5,990 bases of DNA from Nitrospirota bacterium (lineage in GTDB: Bacteria > Nitrospirota_A > Leptospirillia > Leptospirillales > Leptospirillaceae). Below, piece after piece: positions 1 through 5,990 of this stretch (positions within the stretch are counted from its first letter, which is position 1; each line of letters begins with the position of its first letter). The stretch spans positions 1 to 5,990 of the forward strand of contig JAJYPO010000144.1 of assembly GCA_021795275.1 (NCBI GenBank). The letters are read 5' to 3'. Position numbers and translations under genes: made by a program. The notes under the pieces are model-generated. The model was given only the letters and a program-made list of their open reading frames with translations. It was not told the DNA's origin and did no database searches.

Positions 1-748
1 GATGCGGAACGGGAGGAACAGAGGCCTCCAAAGGACGGGGGGAGGCTTCACGGCCCCGGATGATGCCCACATGGGTGATGTCCGACAGATCAACCTTCTC
101 CCCGTTGACCTCGAGACGGGGCCGGGTTCCGGAAAAGACAACTCCCGTGACGATTCCCGTCCGAAGGGGAGAGGCCGGAACGGGCCGATTCCTGGCATCC
201 CGGGCCACGACCTCGAATTCGTACCCTCCTGCCGGAGCCATCGTTCCCCGGTTGCTCAGCCCGTCCCAGGCCACATGCTGGTTTCCTGCCTCCATGGCCC
301 CCACCTTGAGCGTCCGGACCAGCTGGTGCTTGGCTCCATAGATATAGACGGTGGATTTCCCGGCAGGACGGTCAAGCCGGAAGACGAGGTTGGCGGATTC
401 TCCGGGACTCTTGAGGAAGCGGTTTCCCTTCAGGAAGACCTCCCGGCCGAGGAACCCGACCATCTGAAGGGAGTCTGATTCCTTCCCCTGGCTTGCCATT
501 CCCTCCATCTTCTTGTTCAGGTGGACCAGCTGGTCCAGCTGGGAAAACTGGGCCAGCTGGGAGGCGAACTTCCGGTTGTCCATCGGATGGAAGGGATCCT
601 GGTACTGGAGCTGACGGATCATGATGTTCATGTAATCCTCCATCCCCAGTTTCTTTTTCAGTGGAGGAGGAAGCTTGGCAGGAGAGAGTCGTTTTTCTGA
701 CTCTTTCCGAATAGTCCGGATATCATTTTGCTGGGTCTTGACGATCAT
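1..748 (-). CDS. flgD: FlgD, flagellar hook cap / hook assembly protein (3' end beyond window)
   Basis: FlgD caps the growing hook outside the cell and guides FlgE polymerisation; it is exported by the flagellar type III system and then discarded. 249 codons are visible from an ATG at 748..746 with no stop before the left edge, so the gene is incomplete at its 3' end. The conserved N-terminal FlgD block lies at residues 34-81, with the family signatures RQLQYQDPFHPMD (45-57) and SQLAQFSQLDQL (63-74). The C-terminal half holds the FlgD Ig-like/tudor region: an AG...WDG motif near 154-163 followed by G...PAGGYEFEVVARD (168-184). The domain appears to finish near residue 230, followed by at least 19 Pro/Arg/Ser-rich residues. 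The start is fixed by a strong AAGGAG 6 bases upstream and by the FliK stop 22 bases away. It is the last gene seen in the operon; flgE would be expected next, but that is inference. Confidence 0.96.
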   Translation of the reverse strand, partial: MIVKTQQNDIRTIRKESEKRLSPAKLPPPLKKKLGMEDYMNIMIRQLQYQDPFHPMDNRKFASQLAQFSQLDQLVHLNKKMEGMASQGKESDSLQMVGFLGREVFLKGNRFLKSPGESANLVFRLDRPAGKSTVYIYGAKHQLVRTLKVGAMEAGNQHVAWDGLSNRGTMAPAGGYEFEVVARDARNRPVPASPLRTGIVTGVVFSGTRPRLEVNGEKVDLSDITHVGIIRGREASPRPLEASVPPVPH

Positions 749-754
749 GGGTTT

Positions 755-760
755 CTCCTT
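755..760 (-). promoter_or_regulatory. Ribosome binding site of flgD
   Basis: The minus strand reads AAGGAG followed by a 6-base spacer and ATG. It is the strongest Shine-Dalgarno match in the window and lies inside the 22-base gap after the fliK stop, so flgD can be initiated independently of fliK translation. It fixes the flgD start. Confidence 0.8.
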
Positions 761-770
761 CAAAAGTGGA

Positions 771-2330
771 TCAGGCGATTCTGTGATATCCTCCGTTTTT
801 TGCGTCTTCCCCCTCTGCTTCTCCGGGGAGGACTCCCCCGGTCATCCGGTCCGCATCGGGAGATTCGCTCCCGGCTGCGCCCTGATAGCCTTCGCGGTGA
901 CCATCCCGGCCGGCGGCCCCCGTTTCCGGGCGCCCCTGACCTCCCGGATCCTGTCCCCCGGAGCTGCCTCCGGCCATCAGAGATCCCTGATCTCCCGGAG
1001 CAGATCCTCCCTCGAAACCGGCCCCTGTTCCGCCGGACCCGGCTCCGGTCAAAGCCTGCAATGAGGCGGAATCCGGACCAGGGGGGCTCTGGGAGACAAC
1101 CTGGAAGCGATCGAGAACGAATCCGCTCTGTGACAGCGATTCCTTGATGCTCCCCTCCTTGTCCGACAGGAGACTCCTGATCTGGGGGTCATGGGAAGAA
1201 AGCTCCACTCTCACGAGCCGGGAATGGGGATCTACATGGACACGGACGCCTACGGGTCCCAGGTGGGGTGGCTTCACTTCGAGAGCCACCTGCCCTCCCC
1301 CTTCCCTTGCCATCGTCCCGACGCGGGAGGACAACCCGTCGGGAAGGGTCGGCGAGGAGTTTCCCGATGCGTCGGGGATGGACACTCCGGCGCCTGCCCC
1401 CTCTGCCACCCCGGGCGACATCGACTGAAAGGCGGAGCCCGCCCCCTCCCCGGATCCGTGGGAGGGGGCTCCTGTCAACGGTGCCGTCTTTTCCTGGGAC
1501 GAAAATCCGCCCGCTCCGGCTGCAGAGGGAATCTCCCCGGAGGGCTTGCGGCCCTCTCCGAAAAGGGTGGCCGGCTCCGGCAAAAGGGGCCTTCCCGCCG
1601 TGACGCCGTCCGGAGACAGGCGAATCTCTTTCTGGGGGGCTTCCTTCTCTCCTTTGGGAAGATCCTTCAGGCCACCCGCAATCATTCCCGAAGATTTTTC
1701 GGGCAGGGATGGACTGGCAGCCTTTCTGGGCTCGTCCGCAAGCGACAGGATGGCCGCCGGCAGCGGACGATCCTCCTGGCTTTCCACGGACGTGGGGGGT
1801 CTTTGAGGAGAGATGACCTTGGTTCTGGTGGCAGAAGGCGGAGCGGAAGTTTCTTTCGTGGGGGCAAGAGGTCCCCACAAGACAGGAGAGGGACGGACGG
1901 CCCCCTCCCGCGGGGTGCGGGAAATCGACAGATCTTTTTTCCGGGAGAGTTCTGGGGGAGATTCCATAAGCGGCAGCAGGGCCGCCTCTACAGGAATCTC
2001 TTTCTTTTTCCGGCCATGCCCGGCGGATTTTGGAGGATGGTTTCGGGAGCCCTTGCCTTCGGCCGGCCCTTGAGAAACCTCCTGGGGGATCTCCGGCTCC
2101 TGGACAGGTCCGGCATTTTTTTCCAGAGCCCCCCGGTAAAGTGCTGCGAAGGAACTCTTCCTGTGCCCCGAGGCCTTGTCCGACCGGCCACCCTGTCCGG
2201 AACGGGTTGCCCCGGAAGACTCCGGTACGGCTGCCCCTTTATGGCTGGGCTTGGCAGAGATCTCTTCTGGTTCCCTGCCCCCCCCTGAGTCCGGGATTTT
2301 CCGTAAAATGGATGCTGGTGCTGTTCCCAT
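771..2330 (-). CDS. fliK: FliK, hook-length control protein
   Basis: FliK is the secreted ruler that measures hook length and switches the export gate (FlhB) from rod/hook to filament substrates. The call rests on a clear Flg_hook-type C-terminal domain at about residues 347-417 (numbered from the GTG at 2333): VALEVKPPHLGPVGVRVHV, then RVELSSHDPQIRSLL and the SLSQSGFVLDRFQV block typical of the family. The first ~345 residues are Pro/Ser/Gly/Lys-rich and probably disordered, with little conservation expected, as is usual for FliK rulers. A short hydrophobic patch, SSFAALYRGALE (60-71), may be an N-terminal hook-interacting element (inference). After the domain comes a Gly/Ser-rich tail of about 103 residues that is unusually long. 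Two starts are possible: ATG at 2330 or the GTG immediately before it at 2333. GGAAGGGG upstream gives a better distance to the ATG, so I use it. Length of about 519 residues is at the longer end for FliK. A long open frame on the opposite strand is a composition artefact. Confidence 0.93.
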   Translation of the reverse strand: MGTAPASILRKIPDSGGGREPEEISAKPSHKGAAVPESSGATRSGQGGRSDKASGHRKSSFAALYRGALEKNAGPVQEPEIPQEVSQGPAEGKGSRNHPPKSAGHGRKKKEIPVEAALLPLMESPPELSRKKDLSISRTPREGAVRPSPVLWGPLAPTKETSAPPSATRTKVISPQRPPTSVESQEDRPLPAAILSLADEPRKAASPSLPEKSSGMIAGGLKDLPKGEKEAPQKEIRLSPDGVTAGRPLLPEPATLFGEGRKPSGEIPSAAGAGGFSSQEKTAPLTGAPSHGSGEGAGSAFQSMSPGVAEGAGAGVSIPDASGNSSPTLPDGLSSRVGTMAREGGGQVALEVKPPHLGPVGVRVHVDPHSRLVRVELSSHDPQIRSLLSDKEGSIKESLSQSGFVLDRFQVVSQSPPGPDSASLQALTGAGSGGTGAGFEGGSAPGDQGSLMAGGSSGGQDPGGQGRPETGAAGRDGHREGYQGAAGSESPDADRMTGGVLPGEAEGEDAKNGGYHRIA

Positions 2331-2354
2331 CACGATGCCCCTTCCGAAAGAGGT

Positions 2355-2831
2355 TCAACGACCGCCTCCCTGTGCGCGGGAATCTCCAGCCATCTGAGCC
2401 GAGATTTCCGCCGCCACGCGAGGGTCCACGTACTGCATGATGCGTGATGCCTTCCGTGGATTCATTCCCGAAAACAATGTCAACCGGAGAGACTTCGGCA
2501 TGGCATTGATCTGGGAGGCCGCCGTCCGTGGGGCCATCGATTCATAGAGCCTTATGAGCCTTCTGACATTTTTTTTCCTGAGGGAACGGTAGAGCTCAAG
2601 TTTTTTGTCGATCTCTGCAAGGATCTTCTTGTTGCGCTCGATTTCCCGGTCGAGGTCCTGCTTCATCAGGAGCAGGCGGCGCTCCTCCTCGCCGGATGAA
2701 GCCGCCGGCTGGCCGGAGCTCCCGGCGGCCGCGACCGGAAGGGACTCCTGACCGGAAAGGATAAGAAGAGGCAACATCAATGTCGCCGCCACCATCCCGA
2801 GGGACGGACCCTTTTTCCTTCTGGCCGTCAT
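2355..2831 (-). CDS. YlxF/MotE-like flagellar protein with N-terminal export/anchor segment, coiled coil and MgtE_N-like region
   Basis: This 158-residue protein sits between fliJ and fliK, where Bacillus carries ylxF and several other phyla carry motE-like genes. Residues 1-7 are basic (TARRKK), 11-27 are hydrophobic (LGMVAATLMLPLLILSG), then comes an Ala/Ser/Gly linker (36-47): a signal peptide or single N-terminal membrane anchor that would place the rest in the periplasm. Residues 48-88 are highly charged with heptad-like hydrophobic spacing, predicted coiled coil. Residues 92-148 look like the MgtE N-terminal superhelix (LYESM, SQINAMP, then GMNPRKASRIMQYVDPRVAAEIS), a fold related to FliG's middle domain. 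Rhizobial MotE acts as a periplasmic chaperone of MotC, and a role in stator or motor assembly is plausible here but inferred. The ATG overlaps the fliJ stop in an ATGA junction, indicating translational coupling; GAGGGG lies 4 bases upstream. No symbol is given because orthology to ylxF or motE cannot be settled by eye. Confidence 0.85.
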   Translation of the reverse strand: MTARRKKGPSLGMVAATLMLPLLILSGQESLPVAAAGSSGQPAASSGEEERRLLLMKQDLDREIERNKKILAEIDKKLELYRSLRKKNVRRLIRLYESMAPRTAASQINAMPKSLRLTLFSGMNPRKASRIMQYVDPRVAAEISAQMAGDSRAQGGGR

Positions 2832-3289
2832 GGATCCCCTCTCCCGGAAAGCTTCCGGTTCGCCTCCCTGGCCTCAATCCAGATCTCCAGGGAGCGCTCC
2901 TCAATTCGGGTGGCCCTCCTCCGCTCATCCCCACGGAAACGTTCCCGGAGAATGAGAACCTTTTCCTTTTCCATCCTGGCCTTCTTCCAGAGCCCCCGGA
3001 CCCGTTCGATCTCTCCGTCCATGAGACGCTCCTTCTGCTCCTGCTCCCGGATCCTGAGATCCATATGCTCAAGCCAGCCATACAAGGCCATAAGAAAACC
3101 CGTCTCCCGTTTGCCGGTGACGTCTTCGAGGGAGGCGATCCCTGCGGCCTTCCTTCGGCGCATCTCCCGGGTCTTCTCCTGTTCCCGGGCCCGATCTCTC
3201 CCGATATTCGCAAGATCGCGCTCGACCGCCTCAAGCTCCGCCTCCCGGAGAGCCAGAACAGCCTCCAGGGAAAAGGTCCTGTCAGCCAT
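2828..3289 (-). CDS. fliJ: FliJ, flagellar export complex stalk / chaperone-escort protein
   Basis: FliJ is a coiled-coil protein that inserts into the FliI hexamer like the gamma subunit of F1-ATPase, contacts FlhA and helps recycle export chaperones at the cytoplasmic face of the basal body. The product has 153 residues, close to the usual ~147. It opens with the family-typical F-S-L-E-x-V-L-x-L-R-E pattern (residues 6-16) and is then almost entirely charged alpha helix with heptad-like spacing, rich in Arg, Glu and Lys and poor in Pro except at the last residue. A slightly hydrophobic stretch around FLMALYGWLEHM (65-76) separates two helical arms, as expected of the antiparallel coiled coil. 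GGAGG lies only 3 bases before the ATG, a rather short spacing. The gene begins 27 bases after the fliI stop and ends in an ATGA overlap with the next gene. Sequence conservation in FliJ is weak, so position right after fliI carries much of the weight. Confidence 0.92.
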   Translation of the reverse strand: MADRTFSLEAVLALREAELEAVERDLANIGRDRAREQEKTREMRRRKAAGIASLEDVTGKRETGFLMALYGWLEHMDLRIREQEQKERLMDGEIERVRGLWKKARMEKEKVLILRERFRGDERRRATRIEERSLEIWIEAREANRKLSGRGDP

Positions 3290-3316
3290 CGCCCTCCCCG
3301 TCCGGGTTCAGGCCTG

Positions 3317-4684
3317 TCACGGGGTCTCCTCCGACCCTTCCTCCAGGGTGAGGGCAAGATCCTCGAATGCCCGATCGAGAGAAACCCGCTCTTCCCTGGA
3401 CTGGCGGAGAAAATCCGTCATTGCCTCGTGAAGGCCAACCGCCCTGTCGAGAAGAGGATCGGTCCCCGCCACATAGGCCCCGATCCGGATCAGGTCCTCG
3501 GAGCGCCGGTAAAGGCCGTAAAGGCGTCTCCATTCCCGGGCCAATGTCTGGACCTCCTCCGGAACGATGTCCACCATCACCCGGGAAAGGCTGTCCACCG
3601 GATCGACTGCGGGGAAAATGCCTTCCTGGGCCATGGAGCGCGACAGGTGGACATGGCCGTCAAGAATAGCGGTCAGGGCCTCCGACAGGGGATCGGAGGG
3701 GATATCGTCCCCTTCCACAAGGACCGTAAAGATCCCTGTGATGGACCCGGCTCCTTCCCCGCAGCCAGCCCGCTCCACCAGCCGGGGGAGCTGGGCAAAG
3801 ACGGAAGGGGTGTATCCCCGTGCCGACGGGGGTTCCCCCGTCGCCAGACCGATTTCCCGAAGCGCTCCGGCATACCGTGTCAGGGAATCCATGACAAACA
3901 GAACCTGTTTTCCCATGTCCCGGAACATTTCGGCCATGGCCATGGCCAAAAGAGTGGCACGGGTCTTGAGGAGAGGGGGCTGCTCCCCTGTTGCCACCAC
4001 GAGGACCGACCGGGACAACCCTTCCGGCCCCAGGTCCCTCTCCAGAAATTCCCGGACTTCCCGGCCCCGTTCTCCGACAAGGGCGATGACATTGACATCC
4101 ACGGCGGCATTCCGGGCCATCATCCCGATAAGGGTGCTTTTTCCAACCCCCGGTCCGGCGAAAACCCCGATTTTCTGGCCGATACCCACGGTGGCAAGGG
4201 CATTGATCGAGCGGACCGAAAGGTCGAGAGGGCGATCGATCCTCTGGCGCTTTAGCGGATTGATGGGCCGTCCCCGAAGGGGCATCTCGACCGTTCCCTC
4301 CGGGAGCGGAAAACCGTCCAGGGGGCGACCAAGCGGATCGATGACCCGTCCCAGCCATTCCGGAGAGAGAAAGACCGAGGTGATCCGGCTTTTTCTCATG
4401 AGACGGGTTCCCGGCCTGACCCCTTCGAGATCCCCGAGCGGCATCAGGAGGGTCCTCCCCTCCCGGAACCCCACCACCTCTGCATCGATCGGGGGATCGG
4501 AAAGGAGAGTGCAGATTTCCCCAACCCCCAGATTCATTCCCTTGGCCTCGATCATGAGGCCGACTCCCTGGACGACCAGTCCCCCTTCCTGGTCCGCACT
4601 CCACCCCGTCAGAAGGCGGTCGATCGACTCTCCCGCCTGAGCAAGCCATCCGTCGAACTGGGCTTCCTCCATCCCGACCCTCAC
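3317..4684 (-). CDS. fliI: FliI, flagellum-specific type III export ATPase
   Basis: FliI hydrolyses ATP at the base of the flagellar export apparatus to unfold and deliver substrates; it resembles the F1 beta subunit and forms a hexamer with FliJ in the centre and FliH bound outside. The 455-residue length matches the family (Salmonella FliI is 456). Residues 1-90 form the beta-barrel N-terminal domain; WLGRVIDPLGRPLDG (110-124) is the classic family signature. Walker A is AGPGVGKST (176-184), the catalytic glutamate is E205 in LVGERGREVREF, Walker B is LFVMD ending at D266, followed by SLTRYA, and PPSARGYTPSVFAQLPRL (285-302) is the ATPase alpha/beta-like signature. R368 in DSLSR is the likely arginine finger. 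The start is GTG, overlapping the fliH stop (GTGA), with AAGGGGAGG 7 bases upstream; an ATG at 4672 is possible but less favoured. No key residue is missing. Confidence 0.98.
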   Translation of the reverse strand: MRVGMEEAQFDGWLAQAGESIDRLLTGWSADQEGGLVVQGVGLMIEAKGMNLGVGEICTLLSDPPIDAEVVGFREGRTLLMPLGDLEGVRPGTRLMRKSRITSVFLSPEWLGRVIDPLGRPLDGFPLPEGTVEMPLRGRPINPLKRQRIDRPLDLSVRSINALATVGIGQKIGVFAGPGVGKSTLIGMMARNAAVDVNVIALVGERGREVREFLERDLGPEGLSRSVLVVATGEQPPLLKTRATLLAMAMAEMFRDMGKQVLFVMDSLTRYAGALREIGLATGEPPSARGYTPSVFAQLPRLVERAGCGEGAGSITGIFTVLVEGDDIPSDPLSEALTAILDGHVHLSRSMAQEGIFPAVDPVDSLSRVMVDIVPEEVQTLAREWRRLYGLYRRSEDLIRIGAYVAGTDPLLDRAVGLHEAMTDFLRQSREERVSLDRAFEDLALTLEEGSEETP

Positions 4685-5412
4685 GGCTTTTCCTCCCCTT
4701 CGTGGCCGGCAGATCTTTCCTTTATCGGACCGGGATTGACCCGAGAAAGAGTTCTTCGAAGAGAGGCTCCGGCAGAGGCAGGGTCGAAGGAGACAATCCT
4801 GTCGGCAAAACGGAGTTCCACGTGCCTGGGAGGCAGATCCGGACCAATTCCCAGCCGAATTCCCCGGGTTGCAAGCTCTTCCGGAAATCCGGGATCGATC
4901 CGGGTGACCAGCTGATAATCTGCCTCCGGCACCAGAAGGTCCCCCTCGCGGCCGGAGGCGTAGTCCCCTACCATGCGTTCAAGGAGCCTCCGGAGGATCT
5001 TCGGCCGGTCTTCCTCAGCCCCGAGTACCTTTTGAAGCGCCTTCTCCAGAAGCTCCACCAGGACCGGAAGCAGGCCTTTGAGACGTTCGGCCTCGAAACG
5101 GTGAATCCGGGACGACCAGTCGAGCCAGGCCTGGCGAAGGGGTTCCATGTCGGCACGGGCCCTTTCCAGGCCCTCGGCATATCCGGCCTCATACCCGGTT
5201 TTCCGGGCCTCTTCCTCGATACCGGCCACTTCTTCCGAGCGGAGAAAAAGATCTTCCTCGACCCGGGACGAGGATATCTGAGATTTCTGATCCTGGGAAC
5301 CTCTCCGGGCCTCACTTTCCCTTCCTCCCTTCCCAGACCGTCCCGATTCGTCAAGACTCTCCTGGCTCCACCCTCGAAAACCACGGCCGGCGCTAGACAA
5401 TCTGCTCTCCAC
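4681..5412 (-). CDS. fliH: FliH, export ATPase stator / negative regulator
   Basis: FliH dimers bind the FliI N-terminus, restrain its ATPase activity and link it to the C-ring (through FliN) and FlhA, like the peripheral stalk of F-type ATPases. The product has 243 residues if started at the GTG at 5412. Residues 1-60 are polar and probably disordered. The GxxxG repeat typical of FliH appears as GYEAGYAEG (73-81), followed by a long amphipathic helix (82-130) and a C-terminal alpha/beta domain (140-222) resembling the V/F-ATPase E/delta-type stator domain. W15 may be the aromatic anchor to FliN seen in Salmonella FliH (inference). The start is uncertain: the GTG has no good Shine-Dalgarno sequence and overlaps fliG by 20 bases, while a TTG at 5400 has GGAG 6 bases upstream and overlaps by 8. 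The 3' end overlaps fliI by 4 bases (GTGA), so the two are probably translated in a coupled manner. Confidence 0.93.
   Translation of the reverse strand: MESRLSSAGRGFRGWSQESLDESGRSGKGGRESEARRGSQDQKSQISSSRVEEDLFLRSEEVAGIEEEARKTGYEAGYAEGLERARADMEPLRQAWLDWSSRIHRFEAERLKGLLPVLVELLEKALQKVLGAEEDRPKILRRLLERMVGDYASGREGDLLVPEADYQLVTRIDPGFPEELATRGIRLGIGPDLPPRHVELRFADRIVSFDPASAGASLRRTLSRVNPGPIKERSAGHEGEEKP
4692..4700 (-). promoter_or_regulatory. Ribosome binding site of fliI, inside the end of fliH
   Basis: The minus strand reads AAGGGGAGG, then 7 bases, then GTG. The site lies within the last codons of fliH and supports the GTG start that overlaps the fliH stop, rather than the internal ATG four codons later. 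Confidence 0.7.
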
Positions 5413-5990
5413 CCCGCCCGAGGATCACCAGCTTCCCTTCGGCCTCGAGACGGCGAACGGCCTTCATGATCTCGGCCTGAGCGGATTCCACATCCTTGAG
5501 AGGGATCCCCCCCATCGAATCGACATCTTCCTTGAGAGCCGCCTGGGCCCTTGTCGACATGTTCGACAGGATCTTTTCCTTGACGGCATCCCCCGCACCG
5601 CGCATGGCCTTGGTGAGAATATCGCGGGAGACGCTCTGGAGCAGGGCCTGGATTCCGCGGTTGTCCACCATGACAAGGTCATCGAAAACGAACATGAGCG
5701 CCCGGATCTGATCGGCCACAGCCTGATCGTTCTGGCCGATGTAATCGAGAATCCCCTCCGAGGTCGACCGGTCCATTTCATTCAACAGGTTGGCGGTCTT
5801 TTCGATCCGGCTGACACCGAGGCTGGTCAAGGACCCTCCCATCATCTGGATCTCGGTCGAAATGACCTCCTCAAGGTCCCGGATCACCTGGGGATTGATG
5901 TCCTCCAGGGTGGCCATGCGAAAAACGACATCCGCCTTGAGCGCCTCCGGAAGGTAGGCCAGAACGTTGGCCGTCTGGTTCGGGTTCAGG
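5393..5990 (-). CDS. fliG: FliG, flagellar motor switch / rotor protein (N-terminal part beyond window)
   Basis: FliG forms the upper C-ring and transmits torque from the MotA/B stator to the rotor. The last 198 residues are visible; roughly 140 N-terminal residues lie to the right of the window. The window begins just after the expected EHPQ motif, in the middle-domain helix pair LNPNQTANVLAYLPEAL, and continues through FRMATLEDINPQVI. A Gly-containing linker region near visible residues 51-60 leads to the C-terminal domain, with the MFVF motif at visible 99-102 and the torque helix in the RDILTKAMRGAGDAVKEKIL to ALKEDV region. Against E. coli FliG, the charged torque residues K264, R281, D288, D289 correspond to R130, R147, E154, D155 (visible numbering), so charge is kept, but R297 corresponds to P163. 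The gene stops with TAG at 5395..5393, inside the start of fliH. The visible part looks intact. Confidence 0.97.
   Translation of the reverse strand, partial: LNPNQTANVLAYLPEALKADVVFRMATLEDINPQVIRDLEEVISTEIQMMGGSLTSLGVSRIEKTANLLNEMDRSTSEGILDYIGQNDQAVADQIRALMFVFDDLVMVDNRGIQALLQSVSRDILTKAMRGAGDAVKEKILSNMSTRAQAALKEDVDSMGGIPLKDVESAQAEIMKAVRRLEAEGKLVILGRGGEQIV

Noticed and set aside
2..478. Plus-strand open frame at the left edge that could be mistaken for the gene of this region.
   Set aside because: The minus strand carries FlgD with clear motifs across the whole stretch; the plus frame has no start context or family pattern.
523..536. Perfect 14-base palindrome GGACCAGCTGGTCC with further CAGCTGG copies nearby (520-560 and around 315-330).
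   Set aside because: It falls inside conserved FlgD codons for Gln-Leu, Asp-Gln-Leu-Val and similar; repeated use of CAG CTG explains it without an operator or attachment site.
749..770. The fliK-flgD gap as a possible terminator or promoter.
   Set aside because: Only 22 bases long, it holds a ribosome binding site and no inverted repeat or T-run.
1191..2288. Open frame of 365 codons on the plus strand, opposite the poorly conserved part of fliK.
   Set aside because: The product is Arg/Gly-rich with no recognisable domain. The minus-strand frame carries the Flg_hook motif, a ribosome site and operon position, so the plus frame is a composition artefact.
2780..4255. Open frame of 491 codons on the plus strand.
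   Set aside because: It lies antisense to fliJ and fliI, whose motifs are unmistakable. Its product is Pro/Gly/His-rich with no family pattern, as expected for the shadow frame of GC-rich genes.

Overview
The window is a densely packed stretch of a flagellar (fla/che-type) operon, transcribed entirely on the minus strand. Read in the direction of transcription, from the right edge to the left, the order is fliG (3' part), fliH, fliI, fliJ, a small ylxF/motE-like gene, fliK and flgD (incomplete at the left edge). All seven calls rest on visible family motifs plus conserved synteny.

Right part (5990 to about 3290): the FliG rotor/switch protein, then the flagellar export ATPase complex FliH (stator/regulator), FliI (ATPase) and FliJ (central stalk/chaperone escort). 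Middle (2831 to 2355): a secreted or membrane-anchored coiled-coil protein with an MgtE_N-like C-terminal region, at the position held by ylxF in Bacillus and by motE-like genes elsewhere. Left part (2333 to 1): FliK, the hook-length ruler and substrate-specificity switch, and FlgD, the hook cap. The gene order therefore runs from rotor, through export motor, to hook assembly.

The genes are nearly contiguous. fliG/fliH, fliH/fliI (GTGA) and fliJ/ylxF-like (ATGA) overlap. The other junctions are gaps of only about 22 to 27 bases, each holding a ribosome binding site. I see no terminator, internal promoter, RNA gene, mobile element, CRISPR array or long intergenic region, so the block looks like part of one longer operon whose promoter lies to the right of the window.

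Organism: a motile, GC-rich bacterium with frequent GTG and possibly TTG starts. The fliG-H-I-J-ylxF-K-flgD order is known from Bacillus/Clostridia and also occurs in several Gram-negative phyla (deltaproteobacterial lineages, Nitrospirota). Sequence style made me think of Nitrospirota such as Leptospirillum, but that is a weak guess. I found no evidence of an undescribed system here. The points worth a second look are details of ordinary flagellar genes.
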